64,000 nucleotides of DNA from Neobacillus niacini NBRC 15566 (GCF_001591505.1 NZ_BCVA01000028.1:1-64000); one strand, 5' to 3'; positions 52,342-60,695 are shown, counted from the stretch's first letter. Notes: generated from the sequence alone by a model not told the origin. Numbers and translations: made by a program.

Positions 52342-53979
52342 ATGATGAAACGGATCCCCTCCCTCCAATTGCATAAAAGATTTATCCTTACTGTTCTGTT
52401 GCTGGCTGTTTTCGTTTGGAGTCTTACCTCCATTCATTGGAACTCTGAGCTTTTCCATGCAGGCGGGATTCCTACGATGCTGCAGATAGTTGAAGGGCTA
52501 ATCCAGCCCAATGTAGAACCAAGAATTTTATTAGTCGGATTGGAATCTGCTTGGATTACACTGGCATATGCTGTTGCGGGTATGTCGCTTGCCATTATCT
52601 ATGCTTTTATAGTGGGTGTCCTTGCTTCTGGAACGTTAACTTCCAGCAATTTTTCGCGCTTTATTTCGAAGGTGTTTTTTAGAGGTATTCTAGGTTTTAC
52701 TCGTTCGATTCACGAATTAATTTGGGCGTGGCTTTTTGTAGCAGCAGTCGGATTATCTCCTTATGCTGCAATCCTAGCACTTGCCATTCCTTATGGCGGG
52801 ATTCTAGGTCGAATTTTTGCAGATATGCTAAATGATGTTCCCAAGGAGCCAATCATTGCTTTAAAAGCAGCTGGTTCCTCACGGCTTCAAACGCTATTTT
52901 ATGGCTACCTTCCTTTGGTTTGGGCAGATTTTATCAGTTATACGATGTACAGGTTTGAATGTGCAATCCGCTCTTCTGCTATTATGAGCTTTGTTGGTTT
53001 AGGAGGACTTGGATTTCAAATTCAATTGGCACTAGCCGACTTAAAATATGATGCAGTTTGGACATTTGTCTTCTACTTAATTGCTCTTGTAATATTGGTA
53101 GATGCTTGGAGCCATTGGGTTCGTATGGGATTAACTAATCATAAGAGAATAAAAGGTTTTGGGTCTGGCTGGATGTCTGTTCTATTTGCCACCTTGTTAG
53201 TAGTCGGTTCTTGGATATACATTACCATAGGTGAAAACGCTAGATTATTTGAGCTATTATCTGAAAAAAATATGGAATATGCAAAGAAGTTTTTCGGCGG
53301 TCTCCTTGGAATCAATCAGGAGAATCCTGCCTTTTTAGACGCTGAAAGCTGGGCACTCGCTTTGAGGCTTACGATGGAAACACTTGAAATGAGCATTATG
53401 GCCATTGGTTTTTCCACGATCGTCGCGTTCATTACGGTTATTCCTGCCGCAAGAAATATTGCGAATGGAAATCTCACATTAAAAAAGAGATGGTATAACT
53501 GGCCGATGTTTGGTCTGATTCGTCTTCTTTACATCTTTTCCAGGTCTGTTCCAGAATTAGTCTGGGCGATGATGATTATCTTTATTTTTAAACCTGGTAT
53601 TCTGCCAGGTGCATTAGCCCTGGCTCTTCATAACTTTGGTATATTGGGGAAACTTTGGGCAGAGGTTATCGAAGACATGGACCCTAGGCCCATTCGGAAT
53701 TTAGCGACCGCTGGTGCTTCCAAAATAGAAATCTTCTTTTACGGAGTCCTGCCTATCGTTCTTCCTCGATTTCTCACCTATATTCTATACAGATGGGAAG
53801 TTATCATGAGAACGACTATCGTAGTAGGGTTTGTAGGTGCAGGTGGTCTTGGAATGGACTTTAAGCTTGCGATGAGTTATTTTGACTATACACAAATTAC
53901 GTTACTATTATTGTGTTATATGATCCTAGTCCTTATTGCAGATTTTGCCTCAGAAACAACTCGGAAAGCAGTAAAATAA
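52342..53979 (+). CDS. phnE: Phosphonate-type ABC permease, two PhnE domains fused
   Basis: A 545-residue protein from the ATG at 52342 (AAGGAGCAGGAG upstream, 1 nt after the phnC stop). It holds two homologous permease halves, each about 260 residues and five or six membrane segments. Half one has SIHELIWAWLFVAA, AAGSSRLQTLFYGYLPL and SFVGLGGLGFQIQLAL; half two repeats SVPELVWAMMIIF, AGASKIEIFFYGVLPI and GFVGAGGLGMDFKLAM. The EAA-type coupling loop occurs in both. Most PhnE proteins are single-domain, often encoded as two genes, so this is a fusion able to form the channel alone. Confidence 0.9.
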   Translation: MMKRIPSLQLHKRFILTVLLLAVFVWSLTSIHWNSELFHAGGIPTMLQIVEGLIQPNVEPRILLVGLESAWITLAYAVAGMSLAIIYAFIVGVLASGTLTSSNFSRFISKVFFRGILGFTRSIHELIWAWLFVAAVGLSPYAAILALAIPYGGILGRIFADMLNDVPKEPIIALKAAGSSRLQTLFYGYLPLVWADFISYTMYRFECAIRSSAIMSFVGLGGLGFQIQLALADLKYDAVWTFVFYLIALVILVDAWSHWVRMGLTNHKRIKGFGSGWMSVLFATLLVVGSWIYITIGENARLFELLSEKNMEYAKKFFGGLLGINQENPAFLDAESWALALRLTMETLEMSIMAIGFSTIVAFITVIPAARNIANGNLTLKKRWYNWPMFGLIRLLYIFSRSVPELVWAMMIIFIFKPGILPGALALALHNFGILGKLWAEVIEDMDPRPIRNLATAGASKIEIFFYGVLPIVLPRFLTYILYRWEVIMRTTIVVGFVGAGGLGMDFKLAMSYFDYTQITLLLLCYMILVLIADFASETTRKAVK

Positions 53980-54012
53980 AGAGCACATGCCCCTTCGGCT
54001 TGTGCTCTTTTA
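53978..54012 (+). terminator. phnDCE terminator
   Basis: AAAGAGCACA / TGTGCTCTTT with a CCTTCGG loop region, then TTTTAT. Confidence 0.9.
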
Positions 54013-54022
54013 TATCTTTATC

Positions 54023-54081
54023 TACCTACTATCGGTGTGCTAGCAGTTGATAGACTTTTGCTAATATATTGATAGTAGGTA
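54023..54081. repeat. 11-bp inverted repeat upstream of the MFS gene
   Basis: TACCTACTATC (54023-54033) and GATAGTAGGTA (54071-54081) are perfect inverted arms 37 nt apart. A second pair, ATTTTGGC and GCCAAAAT, lies at about 54081-54088 and 54177-54184. Confidence 0.6.
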
Positions 54082-54232
54082 TTTTGGCGCCATCCTATCA
54101 TCTTAGAAATTTATTTTAAATAATAATTTGAAATGCTTGTATTAGATTCATGTTTTCTATTATCCTAAGCTTAGTGCCAAAATTTGTAGTAATTTTTACA
54201 TACTGTTCAGATCATTTAGGAGTTGGAGTTAT

Positions 54233-55399
54233 TTGGAAACAAAAAGAGCTTTACCAATTTTATTTTTAGTCATGTTCCTAGTCATGATAGGCTTCGGAAT
54301 CATTATTCCTGTTCTGCCATTTTATGCTGAAGAAATGGGTGCTTCCCCTACGCAATTAGGCTTATTAATGGCTGTTTATTCCCTAATGCAGCTTATCTTT
54401 GCGCCATTTTGGGGGAAATTATCCGACCGTATCGGTCGTAAGCCGATTATGATGATTGGAATCGCCGGATTATCATTATCCTTCTTCATCCAAGCGATGG
54501 CTACTGAGCTTTGGATGTTATTTGCCGCACGAATTATTGGCGGAGTACTTTCTTCGGCTAATATGCCGACTGCGATGGCCTATGTTGCCGATATTACCAC
54601 ACCTGAAAACCGTGGAAAAGGAATGGGGATTGTAGGAGCGGCAGTAGGACTAGGCTTTGTATTTGGTCCTGCGATTGGCGGAGTGTTCTCAAAATCTAGT
54701 ATGAGTACGCCATTTTACCTTGCAGGTGTCTCTTCGCTGATAACCTTAGTCATCATTTTCTTTTTCTTGAAAGAATCCTTACAAAAAGATAATGAAGAGT
54801 TGAACAAAAATCATAAGCAATCGAGATGGAAGGCATTTTCTGGTCCTGCTGCCGTATTGTTTTTATTACAACTTTTAATTTCTCTCTCATTATCTGGCTT
54901 AGAAGCAACATTTGCTTATTTTGCTGCAAAAAAGGCTGGGCTTGGGGCTACTCAGTTAGGATATATTTTCATGATTATGGGATTTGCGGGTGCTATGGTC
55001 CAGGGCGGCATGGTTGGTAAATTAACAAAAAAATATGGTGAAGGTACTGTTATTCAAGGAGGAATCATTGTATCTGCCATTGGTTTCGGAATGATTCTGT
55101 TTGTAGACAGTTTTACCACTGCAGCTATATTTTTATCAATCTTTGGGATTGGAAACGGCGTTATTCGTCCTAGTGTCTCTTCCCTGCTGACAAAAACTAC
55201 TGATGCTGGTCATGGAAGTGCAACGGGACTGCTTTCTTCCTTTGACTCGTTAGGCAGGATTGTTGGACCGCCGCTTGGGGGATGGTTGTTCTCCCTTTCA
55301 ATTGGATTACCTTATATATCTGGAGCCATCATTTCAGTGATAGCCCTGATACTATATCAATTTTATCGGACAAAAGCTGTAGTCTTTAAAACAAACTAG
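54233..55399 (+). CDS. MFS multidrug/tetracycline-type efflux transporter
   Basis: A 388-residue 12-helix major facilitator protein with a TTG start (AGGAGTTGGAG upstream). It has IIIPVLPFYAEEMGASPTQLGLLMAVYSLMQ near the N-terminus, the motif A loop GKLSDRIGRKPIMMIG (about 64), and GGVLSSANMPTAMAYVADIT with GAAVGLGFVFGPAIGG (motif C, about 135). It belongs to the DHA1 drug-proton antiporters (Bmr/NorA/TetA-like). The substrate is not predictable. Confidence 0.88.
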   Translation: METKRALPILFLVMFLVMIGFGIIIPVLPFYAEEMGASPTQLGLLMAVYSLMQLIFAPFWGKLSDRIGRKPIMMIGIAGLSLSFFIQAMATELWMLFAARIIGGVLSSANMPTAMAYVADITTPENRGKGMGIVGAAVGLGFVFGPAIGGVFSKSSMSTPFYLAGVSSLITLVIIFFFLKESLQKDNEELNKNHKQSRWKAFSGPAAVLFLLQLLISLSLSGLEATFAYFAAKKAGLGATQLGYIFMIMGFAGAMVQGGMVGKLTKKYGEGTVIQGGIIVSAIGFGMILFVDSFTTAAIFLSIFGIGNGVIRPSVSSLLTKTTDAGHGSATGLLSSFDSLGRIVGPPLGGWLFSLSIGLPYISGAIISVIALILYQFYRTKAVVFKTN

Positions 55400-55464
55400 C
55401 ATATGTGATAAGGACATGCATAAGATAGGTTACGAGGATGTATTTGAAAAAGGAGTCGAGATGA

Positions 55465-55806
55465 ATGAAACTAGTCTCTCATTTCAAGACGTTTTTATTT
55501 CTATGTGTCATTATTGCACTTGTAGCCTATCTTGATTCGCCATATTCATTTATTCATCGCAACTATTCCTACTTGACGGTCAGTGAACCTGCAGTGGCAC
55601 AACCAGTGGACATAAAGCCGCCAACTGATATGCCAGTGTTGGAATATAAGCTCGATGATGTACAAAAAATGAACGGTTATTTCGTGGAAATCTATCAGGA
55701 ATATGAAGTCTATTACGACGAAGCTGGCAAAGTGGTTAAAAGAGAACCTACATCGAAGACAGAGAGTGTTCGATATTGGGAAGATGATTTGAAAATTGAA
55801 CCTTAG
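55465..55806 (+). CDS. Membrane-anchored hypothetical protein
   Basis: A 113-residue protein with one N-terminal membrane helix (about 7-25, FKTFLFLCVIIALVAYLDSP) and a soluble, acidic, Tyr-rich exterior part with NGYFVEIYQEYEVYYDEAGKVVKR. No known family is recognised. AAAAGGAGTCGAGATGA precedes the ATG. It is transcribed alone or from the MFS gene 65 nt upstream. Confidence 0.6.
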   Translation: MKLVSHFKTFLFLCVIIALVAYLDSPYSFIHRNYSYLTVSEPAVAQPVDIKPPTDMPVLEYKLDDVQKMNGYFVEIYQEYEVYYDEAGKVVKREPTSKTESVRYWEDDLKIEP

Positions 55807-55838
55807 AAGCTGTCGAGAAATTATCGGCAGCTTTTTTT
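55806..55838 (+). terminator. Terminator of the anchored hypothetical gene
   Basis: AAGCTGTCGA / TCGGCAGCTT with T7. Confidence 0.88.
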
Positions 55839-55948
55839 GTACGTATTTTTTATTATTTCCTTTATCTTAATTTTATTAACGTTCAATCGAAAACCAGTAT
55901 ATTCAACCGCTATCTATGAAAACCTAGTATTAAATGGAGGTGAAGGAT

Positions 55949-56308
55949 ATGATAAAACTGCTCTACGGTATAGTCTGTATTGCCTTCCTAGGCTTTTTGA
56001 CCGCTTGCGGAGGCGGAAACGATGAAACGGAACAAGATAATACAACTACTGAGGAACAGGCTGGCGATGAACAGCAGCAAACAGCAGATGCCGGTGACGG
56101 AGACGCCCTTTTTCAGCAAAACTGTTCGTCATGTCATGGCGGTGATTTAAAGAGTGGAGGAGCGCCTGACCTTGACAAAATCGGCTCAAAATACTCGAAG
56201 GATGAGATTGAAGGGATTATTTTGAATGGAAAAGGCGGTATGCCTGGAGGGATTCTTACAGGCGAAGACGCAGATGCCGTAGCTTCATGGCTGGCAGAGA
56301 AAAAATAA
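55949..56308 (+). CDS. cccB: Cytochrome c-551-type lipoprotein
   Basis: A 119-residue lipoprotein cytochrome from the ATG at 55949 (GGAGGTGAAGG upstream). The signal MIKLLYGIVCIAFLGFLTACG has a lipobox, then a Glu/Gln/Thr-rich linker, then a class I cytochrome c domain with the haem motif NCSSCHGG and the axial Met in GGMPGGIL. This is the CccB type that carries electrons to terminal oxidases on the outer membrane face. Its transcript has its own terminator before the selenoprotein gene. Confidence 0.88.
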   Translation: MIKLLYGIVCIAFLGFLTACGGGNDETEQDNTTTEEQAGDEQQQTADAGDGDALFQQNCSSCHGGDLKSGGAPDLDKIGSKYSKDEIEGIILNGKGGMPGGILTGEDADAVASWLAEKK

Positions 56309-56313
56309 ACAGG

Positions 56314-56346
56314 AAAACCAGAATGGAAAACCCAGTCTGGTTTTTT
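56314..56346 (+). terminator. cccB terminator
   Basis: AAAACCAGA / TCTGGTTTT with T6. Confidence 0.85.
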
Positions 56347-56381
56347 ATTTTGAAAAAAGGTTGTACAACTAAACCAATTAT

Positions 56382-56410
56382 TTGATTGATGAAATAGTTT
56401 TCACTACAAT
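56382..56410 (+). promoter_or_regulatory. Promoter of the selenoprotein lipoprotein gene
   Basis: TTGATT (56382-56387), 17 nt, TACAAT (56405-56410), 44 nt before the ATG. Confidence 0.6.
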
Positions 56411-56453
56411 TAAAGTGTTAATGCACAATTTAAGTGAATAAAAGGAGTACTAT

Positions 56454-56963
56454 ATGAAACCAAAATTACTAGTTCTTTTCTTCATAGCGGTTTTAGTATT
56501 ATCTGCATGTGGACCAAAGACACTCAGCGAGCCGATTACCTTACATAACCAAAATCAGAAAGAAGTCACTTTTCCATTAGACAAACCGACAGTTTTCTTT
56601 TTTATTACTACATACACCTGAGGACTATGCTATCAGCAACTAGTTCAGTTGCATGAAAATCTTGGTAAACTAGATGGTATGGATGTAGAAATGTACATCA
56701 TTAGCAAAGATTTACCCGAAGAACAGCTTCAATTATACAAAGAATTAGAAAGTAAATATGGAAAAAGTCTCTCCTTCATTTCTGATCCCGGGTTAGAATT
56801 AATAGACCACATGGGAATGAAAAATGGTGATGTTGCATATAGAGGTTACGGAATGCTAGATCAAGACGGGAAAGTTGTTTTTAAAACAGTTAATGATCAC
56901 TGGGGAGAGCAAATTGATAAAACAGTAGAAGAAATTAAAGATGAATATAATAATCTAAACTAA
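56454..56963 (+). CDS. Sec-containing thioredoxin-fold lipoprotein (peroxiredoxin-like, TxxU and UxxC)
   Basis: Read through the TGA at 56619-56621 this is a 169-residue protein. AAAGGAG lies 6 nt before the ATG. The signal MKPKLLVLFFIAVLVLSACG has a lipobox with Cys19. Next comes VTFPLDKPTVFFFITTYT-U-GLCYQQLVQLHENL, so Sec56 lies at the peroxidatic place of an AhpC/TSA-type domain, with T53xxU and U56xxC59. The domain continues with VEMYIISKDLPEEQLQLY, SFISDPGLELIDHMG and YGMLDQDGKVVFK, all usual for peroxiredoxin folds. It probably reduces peroxides or disulfides outside the membrane. Its electron donor is unknown. Starting at 56649 would lose the signal and active site. Confidence 0.9.
56636..56652 (+). 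promoter_or_regulatory. SECIS-like hairpin of the lipoprotein gene
   Basis: GCAACU (56636-56641), loop AGUUC, AGUUGC (56647-56652): a perfect 6-bp stem 14 nt after the UGA, with GU at loop positions 2-3. Confidence 0.8.
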
Positions 56964-56995
56964 GTTTGAACGATCAAAATCACCCCTTTACCTAC

Positions 56996-57036
56996 GACAA
57001 GCCACAAGCAACTAGATTGTGGCTTGTCGTTTTTTT
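56996..57036 (+). terminator. Terminator of the selenoprotein lipoprotein gene
   Basis: GACAAGCCACAA / TTGTGGCTTGTC followed by GTTTTTTT. Confidence 0.92.
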
Positions 57037-57091
57037 AATTAGATGGAACCAAAATTTGAAGGATACGTCTATATATACGAGGGGTGATGGA

Positions 57092-57799
57092 ATGAGAAAA
57101 TGGGGTCTTTTCATCTTACTATTGGTTGTTTTAACCGGTTGTCGTTCAACACCATTTGACGGTCATACTGTTATTGATTGGGTTGATTTTATTAAGTGGG
57201 AAGGAATCGAGTACAACGGGATATACACCGGTGTTTTAGCGGATGAAAAATACATTGGGGATAAACTAGGTACTGTTAAATATAAAGTCGCTGACAATGT
57301 AACAAATCCTAATTATAAAATTAGAAATGGTGATGCTGCCTTTCACGAAAAAGGAACCGAGTTTTTCACCATTAAGGGTAATCCCAATTTACTAGCGGTA
57401 AAGGATGATCGCCAAATCAACGGATATAGTGTTTATTATTCACGAGAGGCGGCAGACCAACAATGGCATTTTAAGAATGTGTCACTTGATAAGGTTAATA
57501 AAATAGAAATTTATCAACCTAATGCCACTAATGGTGATAAATTACTAAGTAAATATACCAATCAAGAAGAGCTTAATCACATTCTTGAGCTGTTAAAAAA
57601 TAGTGAAGAATCACCAAATTTCCAGCCAAATATGGAAAAAGGTGACCCAGACTATTTTCAAATTGTTTTGTATACTGACCAACCAATCGCTTACAAATTT
57701 GACGTTCAATTTGACGGTTCCACCTATTATTGGTACCCATCGGATACGGCCATATTATCAAATGATATCCAAATATTCTTAAGGCAAAATAACAGCTAA
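57092..57799 (+). CDS. Hypothetical lipoprotein
   Basis: A 235-residue lipoprotein from the ATG at 57092 (GAGGGGTGATGG upstream). Signal MRKWGLFILLLVVLTGCRST with lipobox Cys17. The mature part has a beta-rich start (DWVDFIKWEGIEYNGIYTGVL) and two related parts with no motif I can name. The 42 in-frame codons before it lie across the terminator of the previous gene and are not used. It may work in the envelope with its lipoprotein neighbours, which is context only. Confidence 0.75.
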   Translation: MRKWGLFILLLVVLTGCRSTPFDGHTVIDWVDFIKWEGIEYNGIYTGVLADEKYIGDKLGTVKYKVADNVTNPNYKIRNGDAAFHEKGTEFFTIKGNPNLLAVKDDRQINGYSVYYSREAADQQWHFKNVSLDKVNKIEIYQPNATNGDKLLSKYTNQEELNHILELLKNSEESPNFQPNMEKGDPDYFQIVLYTDQPIAYKFDVQFDGSTYYWYPSDTAILSNDIQIFLRQNNS

Positions 57800-57824
57800 T
57801 CGATTGGATTAGCTTGTTATTTTT
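57794..57824 (+). terminator. Terminator of the hypothetical lipoprotein
   Basis: AGCTAATC / GATTAGCT with a 5-nt loop, then TGTTATTTTT; it overlaps the stop codon. Confidence 0.8.
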
Positions 57825-58422
57825 ATAAATTTCGATACCAATCTGCCGCAGCCTCTACTTCTTCCCTGGTCAATTGATGACCTCGATTTTCCCAATGCAG
57901 GACAACGTCCGCTTTGGCATTTTCCAATAAAGTTTGCAATTCAGATGATTCCGATGGTGAACAAATGGGATCGTTTGTACCTGCTGCGATAAATACATTG
58001 GTACCTGTTAAATCTGGTAGGTCTATTCCTCTTCTCGGCACCATTGGGTGATGAAGAATCGCACCTTTTAATGCATGTTGATAATGAAATAGTAAGCTTG
58101 CTGCTATATTCGCTCCGTTTGAGTATCCGATTGCAATGATATTACGGTCGAACTCATATTTGTCCGCTGCTTCATTTAGGAATTCGTTTAATTCCTTTGT
58201 ACGGATTAGGAGGTCCTCTTCATCAAATACACCTTCTGCTAATCTTCGAAAAAATCGCGGCATTCCATTTTCTAATACATTACCACGTACACTTAATACT
58301 GAAGCTTGTTCATCAATCATTCCAGCAAGTGGCAGAAGGTCTAATTCATTTCCACCAGTACCATGGAGCATTAGAAATGTTGGTTTTGCTCTATCTTTTC
58401 CCTTATTAAATATATGGATCAT
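57823..58422 (-). CDS. mhqD: MhqD-like alpha/beta hydrolase
   Basis: A 199-residue carboxylesterase-type hydrolase. It shows MLHGTGGNELDLLPLA (oxyanion loop, about residue 18), LSVRGNVLENGMPRFFRRLAEGVFDEEDL (about 43), the nucleophile elbow IAIGYSNGANIAASLLF (about 96), ILHHPMVPRRGIDLP and the catalytic His in RGHQLTREEVE. This is close to what I recall of B. subtilis MhqD, a hydrolase induced by quinones and catechol. AGGTACAGAAAT lies before the ATG. It follows the flavin reductase gene by 18 nt, under the MhqR-like operator. Confidence 0.88.
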   Translation of the reverse strand: MIHIFNKGKDRAKPTFLMLHGTGGNELDLLPLAGMIDEQASVLSVRGNVLENGMPRFFRRLAEGVFDEEDLLIRTKELNEFLNEAADKYEFDRNIIAIGYSNGANIAASLLFHYQHALKGAILHHPMVPRRGIDLPDLTGTNVFIAAGTNDPICSPSESSELQTLLENAKADVVLHWENRGHQLTREEVEAAADWYRNL

Positions 58423-58440
58423 ATTTCTGTACCTCCAAGA

Positions 58441-59049
58441 TCATTTTGGACGTTCGATTGAAAATATCTCACCAATCTTTGCATAATTCGTACCAGCCAA
58501 TCGGCTTACTGCTCCCAATCCCATAGGATCAATTCTGCCCTTTTGGTAGATATCCTCCTCTATATGAAATTGAACGACTTTCCCGATAATCAAATCAACG
58601 CCTGGAGCATCTTGATCTCCAAGTTCTACCGAATGTTCTAACGTACACTCCATACGGATTTTTGCTTCTTTTACACCAGGCACGGTAATTTTTACGCTTT
58701 CAACCGGGGTGAGATTGGTTAATTCTATTTCACTTTCATTAGGCGGTAAACTTGCAGCCGTCTTATTGATTTCTTCAACATTGTTTTCATCCACAATATG
58801 AACGACAAACTCTTTTAACTCGATTATGTTTCTCGCAGTATCCTTTTGTCTGCCTGCAGCTCGCTGTATCGCTAAAGAAATCATAGGAGGATTGGAAGAA
58901 ACAATATTAAAATAACTAAATGGTGCACCATTTAATATTCCCGCACCAGACATACTAGTAACAAATGCGATAGGTCTAGGTACAATACTACCAATTAAAA
59001 ATTTATAATTTTCCCGTTCTGTCACTTTTGAAGGATCAATGGAAAGCAA
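58441..59049 (-). CDS. Flavin reductase family protein (YwrF-like), TTG start
   Basis: A 202-residue FMN-binding split-barrel protein. GSIVPRPIAFVTSMSGAGILNGAPFSYFNIVSSNPPMISLAIQR (about 21-64) is the flavin-reductase/DIM6 signature, with KDTARNIIELKEFVVHIVDE next. It binds FMN and may reduce flavins or quinone-like compounds. The start is TTG at 59049, 9 nt from AAAGGAG. First gene of an operon with mhqD, controlled by a dyad overlapping its promoter. Confidence 0.86.
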   Translation of the reverse strand: MLSIDPSKVTERENYKFLIGSIVPRPIAFVTSMSGAGILNGAPFSYFNIVSSNPPMISLAIQRAAGRQKDTARNIIELKEFVVHIVDENNVEEINKTAASLPPNESEIELTNLTPVESVKITVPGVKEAKIRMECTLEHSVELGDQDAPGVDLIIGKVVQFHIEEDIYQKGRIDPMGLGAVSRLAGTNYAKIGEIFSIERPK

Positions 59050-59160
59050 AAGAAATCACTCCTTTATGTTTAGTTCTCTTACTTAAATCGTACCATACCC
59101 TGATCAATCTTTCCTCTATACGGATGATCTAATTACGTTGTAAAATAACTCGAATTGATT

Positions 59161-59207
59161 TATCTTGAATATGAGATAATAGTATTATAACTTTTTATGA
59201 ATGTCAA
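59161..59207 (-). promoter_or_regulatory. MhqR-like operator and promoter of the flavin reductase-mhqD operon
   Basis: On the minus strand TTGACA (59202-59207), 17 nt, TACTAT (59179-59184). The dyad TATCTTGAATATGAGATA (59161-59178) lies directly after the -10 box. It matches the MhqR operator I recall (tATCTcgaatTCgAGATa) except in the centre. Confidence 0.7.
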
Positions 59208-59231
59208 TGATGTTACCTCCAATAAAAAAAA

Positions 59232-59250
59232 CGAAATCACTGGGATTTCG
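59232..59250 (-). terminator. glgC terminator
   Basis: CGAAATC / GATTTCG with T8 in the minus transcript. Confidence 0.85.
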
Positions 59251-59259
59251 CTTCTGGAA

Positions 59260-60414
59260 TTATTTATACACTAGTGGTTGAATATTTTCATTATCTCCTA
59301 TTAGAGTAATGTCACTAAATGGTGTTGAATCTCCGACTTTGACATTTGAGCCGATGAGACTTCCGCTTCCCACCACGGAGCGATAAATCTCAGCATTTTC
59401 TTCAATTATGGTATTTGGCAATATAACCGAATCTTTTATGATAGCCCCTTTACCAACTGTTACTCCGTAAAATAATACAGAATTTTCAACCTCTCCATAA
59501 ACCTTGCACCCTTCACTTATAATGGATTGGTGTAAGGTTGCTTTTCCATCTAAATACATAGGAGGCTGGCTCATGCCATTCGTATAAATAATCCATTCTT
59601 TATCTTTTAATATCGGGTTGGTGTTCACAGATAGAAGATCCATATGTGCCTCCCAAAAGCTTTGAACGGTGCCAACATCCTTCCAATAACCATTGAATTG
59701 ATAGGCATGTAAATGGCAGTTCGCACGAAGCATGGATGGGATAACATCCTTGCCAAAATCCTTTGAAGAAAATGGATTGTTTTCTTCTTTTTCTAGAAAT
59801 TTCTTTAGAATTGGCCAGTTAAATATATAGATTCCCATAGAAGCAAGATTAGACTTTGGATAAACAGGCTTTTCCTCAAACTCAATAATTTGATTGGTCT
59901 CTGAATCTATATTCATAATTCCAAATCTGATTGCTTCACTCCATGGGACTTGAATAACAGATATCGTTGCATCCGCTCCCGAACGTTTATGCTCATTGAC
60001 CATATGACTGTAATCCATTTTATAAATATGATCTCCCGATAGGATGAGTACATATTCTGGATTTTGACTTTCGATAAACTTGAGGTTCTCATAAACAGCA
60101 TGTGCAGTACCTTCATAGTTATTATCTTTATTACCAGCTTGATTAGGCTGAAGGATGGCTACTCCGCCAACTTTTCGATTAAAGCCCCATTTTTCTCCAT
60201 TCTCTATATAATTTTGAAGAGTCTCTTGTTTATATTGAGTGAGAATTCCGACGGTATCAATGCTAGAGTTTTTGCAATTACTTAATGTAAAATCTATGAT
60301 TCGGTATTTACCCCCAAACGGGACAGCCGGCTTTGCAACGTTTCTAGTTAATTCTTTTAGTCTTGACCCTTTCCCTCCTGCTAACAACATGGCAATGCAT
60401 TGTTTTTTTGTCAT
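59260..60414 (-). CDS. glgC: Glucose-1-phosphate adenylyltransferase
   Basis: A 384-residue ADP-glucose pyrophosphorylase from the ATG at 60414 (AAAGGGG 8 nt upstream). MLLAGGKGSRLKELT and KPAVPFGGKYRIIDFTLSNC are at the N-terminus, ILSGDHIYKMDY (about 127) and FGKDVIPSML are near the middle, and NGYWKDVGTVQSFWEAHMDLL is about 245. A left-handed beta-helix end follows. It makes ADP-glucose for glycogen. The other glycogen genes (glgB, glgD, glgA, glgP) are not next to it, unlike B. subtilis. Confidence 0.93.
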   Translation of the reverse strand: MTKKQCIAMLLAGGKGSRLKELTRNVAKPAVPFGGKYRIIDFTLSNCKNSSIDTVGILTQYKQETLQNYIENGEKWGFNRKVGGVAILQPNQAGNKDNNYEGTAHAVYENLKFIESQNPEYVLILSGDHIYKMDYSHMVNEHKRSGADATISVIQVPWSEAIRFGIMNIDSETNQIIEFEEKPVYPKSNLASMGIYIFNWPILKKFLEKEENNPFSSKDFGKDVIPSMLRANCHLHAYQFNGYWKDVGTVQSFWEAHMDLLSVNTNPILKDKEWIIYTNGMSQPPMYLDGKATLHQSIISEGCKVYGEVENSVLFYGVTVGKGAIIKDSVILPNTIIEENAEIYRSVVGSGSLIGSNVKVGDSTPFSDITLIGDNENIQPLVYK

Positions 60415-60667
60415 TTGTACCACCCCTTTCATGACAAGTTCCATATGTAATACTTATTTGCCCTCATTGTAGCACCTGTACGTAATAGAAAATATCAATA
60501 AATTGCGACGAGTAAAATGCATATTCGACTAAAATCCTTGATACCTTCAAAAATTATCAAAATATTGGAAGGAGTGAGTACGTAATACAAACTGATTATG
60601 TCGAATCGCATCGATGTAATATTTGAAAAATATGGAGACTTTGTGAAATCACTTTTGTTATTAAAAA

Positions 60668-60695
60668 AACACGCTGATGTTAGTATCAGCGTGTT
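60668..60695 (-). terminator. sulP terminator
   Basis: AACACGCTGAT / ATCAGCGTGTT with T7 in the minus transcript. Confidence 0.9.

Noticed and set aside
56649..56963. Gene starting at 56649, or a frameshifted pseudogene
   Set aside because: The upstream frame is the same and has promoter, ribosome site, signal peptide and active-site motif; the single TGA with a hairpin fits Sec.
60480..60590. Two copies of GTACGTAATA near the sulP-glgC gap
   Set aside because: Only ten bases, two copies, no link to a feature.
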